In this document: piece after piece, positions 11,464 through 24,978 of the stretch
Numbering within the stretch: position 1 is the first letter of the stretch
Layout: each line of letters starts with the position of its first letter
DNA from: Cunninghamia lanceolata
Taxonomy: Eukaryota > Streptophyta > Pinopsida > Cupressales > Cupressaceae
Assembly: GCA_027924645.1 (NCBI GenBank)
Contig: BSBN01001199.1
Location: 496,001-560,000, forward strand
Length of the DNA: 64,000 nt
Direction: 5' to 3'
The notes under the pieces: model-generated
The model's database searches: none
Seen by the model: only the letters and a program-made list of their open reading frames with translations
What the model was told of the DNA's origin: nothing
Position numbers and translations under genes: made by a program

Positions 11464-14400
11464 ATTGGTATCAGAGCTACGGTGGTTCCATGGTTGCATG
11501 AGATTGCATGTGTTAGTTCCATGGTGTTTAAGGTTCTGGGTATTCCTTTAGTTGTGATTTCTTAGCTTAGAAAGCTTGAGGTAATCTATAGGAAGGAATT
11601 GGTTGATTATTAATCCTTGTTTGAGTGGAAGTCTTGCAGTTGATCTTGTTTTTAGGTTACAACAGGCATTTGAAGGATGAAAAATATGGAGTATTTAAAT
11701 GATTTGATCATGTGGTTACATTTAATATGATATTGTTCTGGAGCTCCTGTTTGATAGTATGTAATAACCCTCATGCATGGTGGTTATGTTCTTTTAGTCT
11801 ATGGTCATTTGTAGCAAAGTATTCATGTTGGGTGTTTGTTCTTGGCTCCCTAATCACATGGAGAAACATGGGTTGTCATGACTATGGTTTGATGTGCTTA
11901 TGTTGGGTGCTTTGTTTTAGTCCCTGGCATTGGAAGGCATTGTTTTGTTAACCTCGAATGCATGTAGGCTGTGGAGTTGATCATTGGATGATCTGAAAGC
12001 TTATGGAACAGCCTAGCTCCTTAGTATACTTGTACATGGTGGTGGTTGTGGAGTTGGCCTACAAGTGGGCTTGGAGTTCCTAGACTTCTACTTCATTTTA
12101 GCTGGTTGTACTTGCATGTCTCAGTTTCATATTGATTTGATCTAAGGGTTTTGTAGATTTTCCGTTCAAAATCTATGGTTATGCTTATCTGTGTTATTCC
12201 ATTATTTTGGTTTAACTATTTTGGTGGTTTTCAGACTTGTCGGTTTGCCAGCTGATAAGTGGATATGGATTTGCATGTATGTCAGTGACATGGTGGTTTT
12301 GCAGGTTTTACATGGTTAATCAAAATTTGTGGTTTTGTAGATCTGTAGACAAACTATTTTTCAGATTATGATTTGTTGGGTGTGTTTCTGGATGTAAGAT
12401 AGTTGCAGGTTTGCATGTATGCTTCATGCATGGTGTGAGGAGGTTTGTAGCTTTCTCAATGTGGAGATGTTGGTATGTGATTAGTCACTCATCATTTCTA
12501 TAGTATTTGCTTGATAGGTTCCTTGACTATGGTTACTTATATGTGGACTTGTTTGGCAAATGAAATCTAGTGATGATTTGGTGTTTGAGTTTTGAAGTCT
12601 ACAGGTTGTCTTCTTTGATATCTCAGTTTGTAGGTTACTAACGTAATGATGAGTTTGCATGTTACATTTGTTTTGGATCTTTAAGTTATGTAGTTTGTGG
12701 ATTAGCTACCCATTAGCTACAGTGGGATGACTTGAATGTCGACTATCTTTATCCATGAGATAGATTCAATGTTTATGTAGACTTTGTTAGTTAGCCTTGT
12801 CTGTGGTCATTTGTGCATTGGTATATTGCATTGGGATGAGAGGATGGATGATTAGAGGACCTGGATAGTTGGTTATTGGGACTTGTAGCATGTTTATCAC
12901 TATGTCATGGATAGCTTGGTTACACAGTTTAGTGTGAGCTTTTGACAGTGATGGTTTTATCTTCTTGACTTAGAGATCTTGGTTCTACATTATTCTTTTG
13001 TGTTGCTGATATTGCACAAGTTAATTATTAGATTGTGTTAGAGCCATGGATGATCTTCATTAAGAGGATGGTTATCATAATGCCTTGATAAGCTTGGCAT
13101 CACAGTTTCAATGGGAGCTTTGGCAATGATGTGGATCTATCACTTGGTGATGGATGATCTTCTACAGTGGTTGTAGGTGTCATGGTAAGGCTTTTGATTT
13201 ATGATTCTTATATGCTATGAAATTATTTTGACATCTTGAGTTCCATTGTTAGAGGATAGTTATCTTCATGTGATTGGAGATGGTATTGTGCCATGATGGA
13301 TTCTTATTTCTAATATTGGACTTTTGGCATGATGGTGCCCCTTTGGTAAGATATGTTCATTGGAGAAGGTAGTGATCTCCTAGGAGGAGATGTTAGATCA
13401 TGATGTCATGTGTGTTCTTGGAGTTTGCAGATGTGCAGTGGGAGCTTTAACAGTGGTCTAGTGAAGTTCTCTTTGCTTTTGAGTATTAATCATTTGCTTG
13501 AAGCTTCATGATTTTGTAGGATACATTTGAAGTTTGTATGTACTGGTTGATGGATGCTCATAGATACTAGAGAGACTTGAGGTGAGGCTATAGATCTCTT
13601 GTTGTGGGGATCATGTGTTGGAGTGGTGAAATTTCAGCAGAAAGACTGAAGAGCCTTTCACCTAGGTATGGACATGAGTTCATGTTTGAACTTAAGAGGA
13701 GATTATTCTTTGAGAGAGTCTATGAGGCTTGGTATATCTCAGTGGATCATTCTCATTCCCCACTCTTAGTTCAATTGGCAGAAAATGATCTGATAGGTAT
13801 TGCCCATGTTATTTCAAATTCATTTTGTTTTATTCTTTGATTTTTCATGGATATGGATCTTGAGCTATAGTTTCTAGTTCTGGAGGCTTCATTTGAAGAG
13901 TACTTGGCATGGTTATCTCCTTAGGTATATGGTTTGATTTATGAGAAGTTTTGGAGATGTTAGTGGGCTGTATTCCTATTTTTGGAATGGATTTTTTCTT
14001 TGAGTTTGATCTTCTTTGGTTAGAGAAGCCTACATCCATTTTTTGTTATATGAAATTAATATGTTTTGTTTGATCTTTTGAGATTGAACATTTGGGTGTT
14101 GGTAAGGCTTTTCAGTTGGGGTTTTGTGAAGGAGATTTTACTTGGCACAACTTAGCACTTGGTGGTGTTGGCATAAAGACATGATATGGTTTGCAATTTC
14201 TCTTTATGGTCTCATAGTTCTTTCTAGAGGTTCTTATTCATCTAGTATGATCATTGGGTTTGTGGTCATCTACTGTTGTTGTACTTTATTGTTTTTTAAC
14301 AATAGTATGTGTTCTTTTAATGTATATCATTTGAGATGTGGAGGACTTGGGAGAAGTGGAGGAGATCAAAGGTAAGAGAGTGAGTAGAAAACTATTTATG

Positions 14401-15101
14401 GAAGTATGCTCTATTTTGCAGTCGTTGGTTGCAGTTTACATATCATTGTGATTGTTCTTTGTATTACATGATTTGATTATAAGCCACACTTTGATGTAAG
14501 TGCTGATTGGTAGACTTTGAGTTGCTTTGGTTGGAATTACTCATGAAGTATGATTCCTGGGATGTATGTATGTCTTTGGTAGATTGTTTTCATTTGACTG
14601 CAGCATCAAAGGTCTTCAGATTTTTTGCACATCAATGGTTTTGGTGTGTTTGTTATCATGAAAGATGGTAACTTTGAGCAGGACAATGGATTATACAGGG
14701 ATGAGAGCTACAGTATGGGCTAGATATGTCATGTGCAAAAGTTCTATCAATGGTGGGTTTTTTAGTTGGATGTAAACAACTAGTTGTGGTTGTTGTTCTA
14801 ACTATTTTAGAGCATTCGTGCTTGATCTTGTTTTGGAGGAAGTTTGGACTTCAGAGTTGTGTTCTGGCAGTGGGTTTGAAGTTGGATACATTAGTGTGTC
14901 TATGTGACATTTAGTGTTTCATCATGATTTTGGAATTCTAATCTTTTTGTTGTGTTGGTGATCACTTGGAAGATGTTACAGGTGCTTCTATAAAGCTCAT
15001 GAGCATAGTGGCATTCAGTTGAGGTAGTATGGTAACCTTGGTTGTTCACAGACTGGTTGTGTATCCCCTAGCTCTTGCAAGGTATTTGACAAGTGGGACA
15101 A
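11464..15101 (+). other. Non-coding interior of El-2
   Basis: The primer-binding site is at 11466-11477. The rest is a long T/G-rich sense strand with recurrent TGGTTG, TTTGCAGG and GATGG words. Open frames at 11712-11951, 13604-13840, 14142-14375 and 14726-14914 are short and unlike any known domain. It may act mainly as packaged RNA filler or carry structural RNA elements. Confidence 0.7.
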
Positions 15102-15963
15102 TGTTGGGAAATGAGGTGTCTCAACCTTACATATTTCCCTTAGCATTTATTTGTATTTAATATTTTCCCACAAGTAGTTATTATTTTTATTGAGCTCCAA
15201 AATAATGTAGGGGTGTTTGAATTCTTAATTAGCACTTTTGCCACATGTCGGTGGCTTGAAAATTGAAATATTAGTTGTCAAAAGATGCCCACATGATAGT
15301 ATATCATGGAAGGACTATTTTCAGAGGTATTATGACAGATTCTAAACAACTGTAAGGGTCAAAAATAGGGGAGAACATTTGGACGTGAGAGCTTATTTTT
15401 AGACTAGAATCTTGGCTGAGAAGTTAAGCACATGGTTTTGTAAAACCATAGATGGTTTCTTGTATAGCCAGAAGTCTATAAATTGAAGGCTTGAAGAGAA
15501 GTTTGTGGAGAGGAGAGTTTTATGCAGGGTTATGCTGTGAGCTTTTCCTCTAGAAGAGCAAGATGTAAATCTCCATGTTAAGCCTTTGAGCCTGCAAGTT
15601 TATTATAACATGTTTGTTGTTGCATATTAATACATTGGTTTGATGCTCTGGAGTGTGGGGTTTTTTACCCAAAAGGGTTTTCCCCACGTATATTGGTGTC
15701 TCTTCTCTTCTATCTATCTTTCTTCTATTCTTCTTGTTTCATATTCTTAAAGTGTTAATTTACATGTCGTTATGCTGCTGAAATTTTGTTAGATCTGTAA
15801 GCTACATTATCTTTCCTGTAAGGGTTAATGAGATGGGAAATCAACTATGTCTATTTCTACTTTAAGGGCATAGTAGTATGTGCTTGCATCAAGTTATTGA
15901 ATATATGTTTAAGTAAAATATAGGATGTTGTAAGGTGCATGCTGGGTTCTCTTTTCCCTTTCA
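15102..15963 (+). repeat. 3' LTR of El-2
   Basis: Direct copy of 10604-11463, preceded by a purine-rich tract and followed by CGTAT, the partly mutated target-site duplication. Confidence 0.9.
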
Positions 15964-17390
15964 CGTATGACCAGGCCATACAAACAATCCTATGCCTTCC
16001 TTGCTGCTGATTGTAAACCTGCATATGCTTATTCATTTCCCTCCAAAACTTTGGAATAAACCTTGAATTTCTTCTTCTCTGTGCATGTCTTCAGGATCAT
16101 CATTTAAAAATAATAAATAAATAAATGAAGCTCTCCATAAAGGACATATGACCATAGGGAAAGAAGAATATATATTAAATCTTTCTATTTTTGTTTAACT
16201 AATTCATATTTTAGAAATTCTTGTTAAATTGAGTTAATTTAGCAATATTAATGGGAAAGGAGAAAATATGGGAAATAGAATTTTTTTTAGGAAGTTTGCA
16301 ATTATTTCATTAATTTATTATTGTGCTATTAACAAGATGATTTAATTGATTTCGAAAATGGTATGATTATACTACTTTTAATAATTTTTTTTACTTAGAT
16401 TATAGTTGATACAATTATAGCAAAGGGTTGAAATTAGGAATCATATTATCTTATTATTTTTTATAAATTTATTTAATTATTAATTAATTAGTAATATGAA
16501 TTTGGGGAAAACTATATTTTACTTATGCATGTTTGAATGAGTTTATAGATATAAGGTTGAGTTATGTGGAATGTGTATAGCTTTACAATTGTATTAGGGT
16601 GACAAGATTAATAAGAATGTAGAGTTTGTATATATTTCATTTTATGTATGGTATATATATATCTATGTGTGTGTTTTCATTCATTAGGAAGTATTTCAAT
16701 TAGAACTTATTGCTTGCATGTATTCATACATAGTTCTAATAAAGGTAATTTATCTCAATAGAAAATTAGTAAGATATTTGAGACATTGTGAGAACTTAGT
16801 TAGATATAGATCTAGGTTTCCTAATATTATGCCGTGATTTGTGGAAAGTTTTTATGCATTACAATTTCTTCTATCTAAATATTTTGCTCGGTTATTAGTA
16901 AGCTTCGTTTGACTTTAAGACATTATTAGTGATTGATGCAATTAGTTTTGTTCTTTAAATGATCTTAGTGGAGTAACTAATAACTTTTAGATAATAGTAT
17001 ATTGTTCATGGTAAAAGAATATTCATGCGGTTTTTGAAATTAAATAAAATGGTTAGAATATTATCATCTTTTCTTGTATAGCATTTAGTGAAAGAGTAAT
17101 AAAAAAATCTTGAGTTTAATATAAAGATCGGTATTTATGAATATTCTTAACTTGTTTTCTCAAATTTCAAATTCATTATGTAATCTTAAATATATATTTT
17201 TGCTAAGTGTTTTTTGAAAAAAAAAAAATTAAAGTGGTTTTTACTTTATTATATGATAACATTATGGTTAGAGGTTTAGTAAGATGAATTAAGTCTATTA
17301 ATACATTTTGTGATTAATTATTTCAGGGCTTACATTGTCAAATGGAAATTAGGAATTGTATTATTCTCTCCTCTAAGGTTGACTATGGAA

Positions 17391-17411
17391 ATTATTATTA
17401 TTATTATTATT
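17391..17411. repeat. (ATT)n microsatellite
   Basis: Seven uninterrupted ATT units are visible. Confidence 0.9.
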
Positions 17412-18621
17412 AAATAAAATAGAAATTGTTCCTGATCTTTTGCGTAAGTAGTCGACTGAGATTATTTAGTGTGCAAACTAGGGTGTAGGAGTAATTGCCA
17501 AAAGGTCCTTTCTTGAGTTATCTAGTTTAATCTAGGGACCTAAGCTTATCTTGATAATTTTGTGAGAACATCATCTAAGGATTTAGTTTAAACAGAGATA
17601 TACCTTAGAGTGTAGATTCATGTCTATAAGTCGATGCCAACTCTAGTTATAACCTCTTGGTTAGTTGATGAATGAGATTACCTTTCTATAAAAGAATTTG
17701 TCTAGTATTATTATAGTCTATATAAATATTGAAAGAATATGATTTTATTATTATTTTTTGGTTATACTTATGAAAACTTCTTAAATAGTATGAATGATTG
17801 GAATTATGAGTTGTATCTGAGTCAACCTCATGGTTGCAAGACAAGTTACCCCAAACTACAAAGTCTCCATGTTGCACGTACGTAGGCAAGGCCATCATTA
17901 GCCCCTAAGACATTAGGTTTGGCCCTTAGGGCCTGTAGTCTTGTCATCTTGTGCTATGATATCTAATATGTTTATTTATTGTCTTTATGAAACTAATGTT
18001 TATATTTAGTTGTGCAAATTCATGAATGTTACTTGTGCAAGGTATTGATGCTAAGGAAGTGTTTTTCCACCTTGTGAATGGATGGCCATATGGTGCTTAC
18101 TGTAGTTGTGTATACTTGTATTGGAAATTTTTAATTCTTGATTTTCTTATATACAAAACTATATTTAATGTAACAAAATATATTCAATTTCTGTTGTGCA
18201 TATGGCATATCAATTTAATATTTAGTCATATGGTTTTTATAATTATTTTAAAACTAGAATTTAAAATTTTCATCTTAGAAAAAGAATTATTCTATGTATT
18301 GTGGTTCATGCTCAAGTGTTACAGCTTGGGCATGACAATTTCACTAAAACATCTTTTATCATTATGAAATGTATAGCTTTGACTAAAGACTCCCACAAAT
18401 TTCTCATTCCATCCATAATCATCCTCAACCATCATCATAACCCTTTTATACATTTTTGGAGATGAAATTCATTTCCTACACTTTTGAAAACTTCTTCATG
18501 AATGTAGGTACCTTGACCCCAATGGTTTGGCTTATTTAGTCCTAATTTTTCATATCAATGAGGGTCTTTTACATCAAATTAGTGTTTCAATTAGAAACAA
18601 TAAGAAAAATAACATCTAGGC

Positions 18622-18668
18622 CAATTATATATATAATCTCAATTATATATATAATCTCAATTATATAC
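18622..18668. repeat. 18-bp tandem repeat, about 2.5 copies
   Basis: The unit CAATTATATATATAATCT is repeated head to tail. Each unit contains a near-palindromic AT core. Confidence 0.85.
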
Positions 18669-19559
18669 CTAGCACATATTACATCAATGTTACACATGAT
18701 GAAAATGAGGGAAAGATATAAAACTAAATATTCGCTACAAAATCTAAGGAACAACATGTAAGGCATGTTAGAACATCTAGGCCAGTTACTCCAAACAAGA
18801 CAATATAATTGGAACATTTATTATACTAATTTTTTTCAAAGAGATATGCTTACTAATCATACATTAGAATGAACATTTTTGCATGATGATGTTATAGAGG
18901 ATAGTCCCATGGGGGCATTGATTCACAAGAAACATCTTTTGGTAGCATTGGCATCAATCTATTTCCATTAGGTTTGTCAATTGTTATGGGTTAATCTATT
19001 TCTACATTTATCACTCCCTTTTCTTACATATCATAACATTACATATCTTATGCTCATATTATTTCCATCTTTTTCACTTAATCTTTCTATTTGGGGGTAA
19101 TGTATTCTTTCTTGTTGGACATTTCATGTCTCTATACCTAATTATTGGGGGCTAAAAGTGAAGCCATCTTTTCATCCATATCTTTCATTCACATTGATAG
19201 AACTAATTGGTAAGTATATAATTTAAGGTAGCATTCAATGCCCAATTTCATATTGTAGTATTTATGATATGTGTTGAAATAAATCTAAAGAACAAAACAA
19301 ATTTAGATAAAAACTATCCAATGCAAAAATAAATGTAAATATTAGAAATAATAGAGTATAGTTATATCCATTTATTGTGTATAAATTAATCCTTCATAAA
19401 TATAGCAAAGTTGTATTTTATAGTGAGTACAACTACATCATTTTCTCAAAGTCTATCTATAAAAACTAGTAAAGAAATTAAACTCATACTTATTAATATA
19501 TAAGATATATAAATACTAATTATAGATAGTTGACATAATATCCACCTAAGAAAGATGAA

Positions 19560-21800
19560 TATAGCATAAGGTGGAATAAGGTATTATTTATTCTAGCACC
19601 TTGCTAAGTAGAACTTAGGTGAGTAAAAATAATGGGTCTTAACAACTAGGGCATATTAGGTACCCATGTATAAAAATGTATCATAAAAGAGAGATGTCAC
19701 AAGGAAAAACTTCCACCATGTTCTAAAAGATGAGGAAGGTTGAGTCATATAGTCTCATAATGAGTGTTGAAGTGGGTCCTTCTACATTGAACAATAAGTC
19801 TCCCTTTTGGGAGAAAAAACCCTGGTGTTGCATGTCTATTGAATTCCAACTCCAAAGATGAAGTGGAAGAGATGGATATTTCTATACAATGCTCATAATC
19901 ATCCATTCTTATGTTGAAATATGACTAAATTTGATTAGTTGGCCTAGGTACAACTATAGGGAGTGTAATCATGAAAGCATGTAGAGATGAAGGAGACTTA
20001 AAAATAAGGGTTTATATATACTCACAATATTTCCAAATAAGGTGGTGAATATTTAAGAGAAATGCCATCATAGAATAGAACAATGTCATTGATAATGTTA
20101 TCAAGATCCCAAAGATGAGATTCTACAAATAAATGTTGGATGTATTGGAATTTTATATCATAATGAGTTGGAACATATATACATGTATGGAACTAGTGAA
20201 GAGAGTCATCATTTAAGCATTTGTAGAAGTCATTATCTACATATAACCATCATGAGGAGGAAACATATTTTTCATATTGTTTGCAATTTATAATGATCAA
20301 AGGTCAACTAAGGAGTAATCACAAATATTTACAAAGGTTCTAATGGATCTTTACCCAATTGTTAGAGAGTAGATCAATCTATAAAATTGTACCCTAAGAA
20401 CTCTCTATGATGTAATGACTTCTTAGAAATAGAAAGACATAAACATCCACAAGCTCTATAATTATTATTAAACAATTCATTCTTTTGGTCAATATATCTT
20501 GCTTTAGGAATGACATCATTGTGATAGGGTAGAAGAGACTCCCTAATGTAGCTTTCTTCTATATATTCTCACCAAGATTAGTAATTTTAGTTATTTAGAA
20601 TAACTAGATTTTTTCTTAGTTTCTAGACTTATAACACATGATAGAAACCACCTAAAAATATGTGTAAGTCTATTTCAATTCAAGAATACTTGACCCCATT
20701 TAATATAAAATTGTAGATTATATATCAGAAGTTTAAGTCACTTACAAGAAAACTACCTACATAAGGAATTTATTGTCTAATAGGAACCACACGATGTGCA
20801 TTCATGAAGGGAATTTGATAATAACCATTTAAATATAGTTTTTATACTACTTTGTATCATTGGGTCAAGGGGATTAGTTAATTTATAAGGTTTGATATTG
20901 GGGTGTTCCACATGGATGGTGAAGGGTAGATTGGACTGATATAATAGTCAAACATTCATATCAATTTATTACAAGAATGGACATGGAGGAATGACTACCT
21001 ATCTCTAATATTTGGCTATGAAGGTATCCATCCAAAATTTGGGAGCTTCAATGAAAGCACAAGAGAGATCCAAAATAAGAGAATAATTTTATTCTATCAT
21101 AGAATTCAAATTGCATAATGTACATGATATACCTTGATTATAAAGGCAAGCTTGAGAGGTAGGACTAATTTGGATGATGACAAGTGTCTTAATCCTACAA
21201 CATGAGACAACTATAGGATAAGGTCACATGTATACTAAAAATACTAGAAAGGTTCCTAGATCCCAAAGTCAAATTATCATGTGAACATGTGTAAATAGTT
21301 CCTAAATAATGACTAGTTATATAATGTGCCTTGTTCACACTATAAAGGGGAAAGTGAATAAGAAATACCCCTATTCACACCAACACCCCCCTTAAGTGAA
21401 AAGTAGGGATAATTTGAAGACAAATGCAAGTATGTAAACATGGGTCTAGGCTACAAGGCCATGTTAGGTGCCCATGTACAAAAAAATCTCTCACAAATAA
21501 AGAAAAGGAGAAAAACCCATAGGAAAAAACCCCTCTCGAAAAGAGAGAAAAAATGAAGGATGTGATGGAAGAAGTGATGGAAGGAGGTCTCAATATGACC
21601 CCCCAAGGACTAATTTAAATATATAATCAATAACCCCCTATAGGAGAGAAGAACAGAGAACATGTAGCACCCCCTCAATATAAAATTTTCTGCATTGATG
21701 GTAGATGCCCACTAATGGATGTTGAAGATGATCCTAGAACATTGAACAACATTTCTTCCGTTAAGAAGAAACAAAGCCAAGGATGTATGTAGAATGTCCT
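19560..21800 (-). mobile_element. Two diverged copies of Copia-like LTR/3' end sequence
   Basis: The sequence at 19650-19880 resembles 21455-21800, with matching blocks such as ACCCATGTA and AACATTGAACAA in the same order and orientation. At 21385 a CACCAACA end is followed by CCCCCCTTAAGTG. Read on the minus strand this is a polypurine tract plus a TGTTGGTG LTR start, the layout of a minus-strand 3' LTR. The other LTR end is not resolved. The copies look old, and I could not define target-site duplications. Confidence 0.5.
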
Positions 21801-23058
21801 CCCATTTCTTAAAGGAATATGAAGGAATAAAATACAAGATCTACGATGTCTCTAAACTCTTCTCAAGTGTCACTGGATGCCAATGTCGAAAGATGCCACA
21901 ATCAAAGTAGGAGTCCCAAGCCAACTTGAAGAGCGTGACAATCAACAACGTAGTGGAAACACATATAGAACATGATCCAAATACAATGAAGGGTCCTTTG
22001 AATTTTGTTCAAGAATCTCAAACCTAATGCCAAATTGTGACAAGTTAAGAGAAGGAGAAACAACAAGAGAGTTTAAAGGTGACCTCATCACATCTGAAGA
22101 AAATGATACAACACCATAAGATCCAACATCAAAGAGGAAATGAATCTCCTCAATGGTGTCGTCAAAATATACAAGATGGGACTCACAAAACAAATTGACT
22201 TGATACCTATTAAGAAATCATCCCATAAAGCTAAATAAGATTCAAGACAATGAATATGATCCTACTGCACTGAAGTACTAGAAGCCACAACAACACTAAA
22301 CCATGAAGAAGCAGGAGGTAGAGGAGATGGAAGCTTAGCACAAGTCTCAAGAACCAAAGTGGATGAAACAACAACAAGGTTCAAGTGATAAAACTTGTCA
22401 ACAATGCAATTCACACTAGATTCATGAGTGTAAATATCATTCAAAGGAATTATTTTATCATCAGGAGGAAAATGTGAAATGGTGTACAACTAAGATGCAT
22501 GATCAACCATCCCAATAGTAATGATCTCTCTACTTCCAAGTCTCTAATAATCACTGAATTGGGTGTAAACTCAACACTTTCCCTTTTCCACCATAAGTAA
22601 TCTAATATATTGAAAGGAGGTTTGTTGAAAAGAAGGCACACATGGGTAAGTGTAGTATCATGATGGGCCAAACACTACCCGTAAGTGGTAATGTAAATGT
22701 GGAAAATAGACTTAAGTCACTTCATGTCAAAAATTGAATGAGTTATCTACACAATCTAGAAATAAGGTAGTAATAAAAGTTGTAATAAATTGAGTGTAGT
22801 TTATGGGCTACTACTTTTTTTTGAAAATTTTAACAATAGTTTGGTGAAAATTGGATATTTCAATGAAGCACTACTAAAATTGTTAGAAAAAATGTAAAAA
22901 GTAGGTGTCATTTTGACTAACCTAAGTCTGAGAAAAAGATAATATTTTCCTCTATGATTTGTATTTAAGTAAAGGACACATGAGTGGATGTGACACATTT
23001 AAATTTTTTTTTTTTAAGTAAATAAATAATTATTTATGATTTTTTTACTATGACTTTT
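21801..23058. other. Degraded sequence left of nest element A
   Basis: Three consecutive minus-strand open frames (21942-22193, 22262-22489, 22450-22671) suggest decayed coding sequence, possibly the Copia integrase-RT linker region, but no diagnostic motif was found. A stretch near 22655-22675 (ATCATGATGGGCCAAA) recurs inverted near 39612-39627. The last five bases (CTTTT) are the left target-site duplication of element A. Confidence 0.35.
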
Positions 23059-24043
23059 TGATGTAGTCACATGACAAGAGAATCCAATGAAGGGTTGTTC
23101 CATCATGCAACCCAATCAACTTCTATTACATACATTGAAATAAAAAAAATATTAATACTTTAAAATTGTTATAATCATGTGCTCAAAACTTCAAAAATTG
23201 TTCAACAAATTGTATATGCCAACATAACCTTGTTAAATTTTAGCCTTAAGATTGTTGTTTGCCAAGATTACTCCTCTTCTCTTAGATGAAAATTAAATTT
23301 GATAAATTCCAGCCATTAAGGATTTTTGTTCATCCCTTTTATTCAACCCAAATGTTTTTATATACATCCCATCAAGGTAGCAACACACCTACATAACCTC
23401 CACAAATCCAACTATGAAATATCTCTATCAAACTTTCTAACTATCCACCTCCACAAACTTACAAATTCAAAATTTTTTCACCTAACAAGTGACTGTGAAC
23501 ATTCACTTTATTTGCCTCATTAGAATGGCTGTATTTCCCTTGGAGAATTCTCTTCAACATCACCTATGGACGTCGTTTTGATGACCTGCAAAAATCAGAA
23601 ATAAATTTGGGTTCTTCTCTTTTTTTTCAATACCTCTTTAGAGCCAAACTTCAATCTATTTATAAGATCTCCTTTGCATAGTTTTATCTTCCTCATTTTG
23701 GACTCCAATGACTCTTGGTATTCCTCTTATTGCTTGATGGAGTCCAACTTGGAGAAGGTGACTCTTCGGATTCTTTTATTGCTTTCTTTCATGACTTGGG
23801 TACTTGAAAACTCTTCATTGTCCAAGCTTTGTCTTCTAACATGTAGATGACTAGGATTTTGTCCATATGCAACTTGTCTTACCTTTTCATTGGAGTGTTC
23901 GAGAATTAAAATATTTGCTTTATTTCCCCAAATTCTATGTATGGTGTTGATTAGAAATCTGTAAGCCAAACAAAAGGGTAAAAGAAATAAAATATTTTTT
24001 GGTTGATGCAAGATTGCTTGCGAGCCCGGATGCTCCTACATCA
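23059..24043 (-). repeat. 3' LTR of element A
   Basis: Its termini are TGATGTAG and TACATCA on the plus strand. It aligns along its whole length with 38088-39064. The sequence next to it inside the element is not clearly purine-rich, so the plus-strand primer has decayed or is unusual. Confidence 0.88.
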
Positions 24044-24396
24044 GACACGTCAGACAAAAAGTTTGTGAGCATAGGCTCACAAAATTAGAGTTGAGTAATC
24101 GAACTACCCTTTCAAGTTGTAACCAACCTATAGCGAAATTCATCACTGAGTCATGTGTACAGAGGTCATTTCTTTTTCCTCCTCTTCTAGCATCTAGCTG
24201 GAATATTTACCATCTTCCTCCAACAACTCTTCTCACCACTCTTCCCTCTCCTCATGGATTCACATCCACCATGTACCATCCTCCTCTGCCAAATACTCTC
24301 TACTCTCCTCTCCTCCTTTGTGGGATCCAACCCACTGAAAACCAACCACCTCCACTAAAATCCACCTGCATCATCTTCCACAATCTCCATTTACAA

Positions 24397-24978
24397 TTAT
24401 ACAGCATCTACATTCATATCTGCAACTATATGGTCTCTCTTTCTATCTATTTGCACTAACTCCTTATTCATCTCAATAGTATGCAATTTCATATCAACTT
24501 CTTCATCACTAAATTCAAAAAGATTAAAATTTACCTCTTCTTTTTCTGCTGCAACATCCATCTTCTCATCCTCACTGGCAAGTTGCTTAAACCACTCTTT
24601 TTCCATCACCAAAATTTGCAACATTAAATCATCTTGTTCCTCATCCTTCACTGCAACCTCTTCGAATTCCATTATTATATCTTCATTCTTGTCATTTTTG
24701 GCAACCTCTTCTACATTCTTCCCTTCACTTCTCACATATTTCACTTCCTCAATCATGGTTGTACACAATTCTTCATCTTGTTTAACAAATTCCTTTCGCT
24801 GCCTTGCTTCCAATCTATCCACTCTCACATTAATATCTGCAATCATCTCAAGGATCTTCCAATTTTCATACTGCATCCATCCCTTCCATATCACATGCTT
24901 CTTCCTCACTAATATCCCCATCTCACTTGCTGTAGTGCCCCTCATTTTGCCTTCTGTCAGACTGATAGGACTAGACAT
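24397..24978 (-). pseudogene. Acidic coiled-coil ORF of element A, 5' end replaced by element B sequence
   Basis: A 193-codon minus-strand frame is rich in Glu, Asp, Lys and Met, with a heptad-like stretch (DINVRVDRLEARQRKEF and following), and is probably a coiled coil. The first 16 codons (24978-24931) lie inside the terminus of element B, so the apparent start is not original. The element A part is 24397-24930. No zinc knuckle, protease or pol motif is present. It may be a gag-like or structural remnant; the family is not recognised. Confidence 0.5.

Larger units (their letters stand above)
10604..15963 (+). mobile_element. El-2: complete LTR element without coding capacity (LARD-like), 5.36 kb
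   Basis: Direct LTRs lie at 10604-11463 and 15102-15963. The interior of about 3.6 kb begins with a TGGTATCAGAGC primer-binding site and ends with a purine-rich GACAAGTGGGACA before the 3' LTR. Flanking bases are CGTAC (10599-10603) and CGTAT (15964-15968), a target-site duplication with one mismatch. No frame longer than about 80 codons is open on the sense strand, and none shows gag or pol motifs. The interior sense strand is strikingly rich in T and G. This matches the definition of a large retrotransposon derivative, which must be mobilised in trans. It lies about 120 bp beyond El-1. Confidence 0.88.
15969..19200. other. AT-rich intergenic stretch
   Basis: No domain, LTR terminus or RNA gene was recognised. 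It contains an (ATT)n microsatellite at about 17391-17411 and an 18-bp tandem repeat at 18622-18668. The open frame at 18026-18367 is hydrophobic and Phe/Ile-rich, as expected by chance in AT-rich DNA. Confidence 0.5.

Noticed and set aside
13604..13840. 78-codon frame in the El-2 interior
   Set aside because: Isolated, with no recognisable domain, and neighbouring frames in the same element are closed. Not supported as a gene.
18026..18367. 113-codon hydrophobic frame
   Set aside because: Composition is what AT-rich DNA gives by chance, with no signal peptide layout or conserved motif.
22262..22671. Minus-strand frames considered as Copia gag/integrase
   Set aside because: No GAG-pre-integrase, HHCC or DDE motif could be placed. 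Kept only as possible debris.
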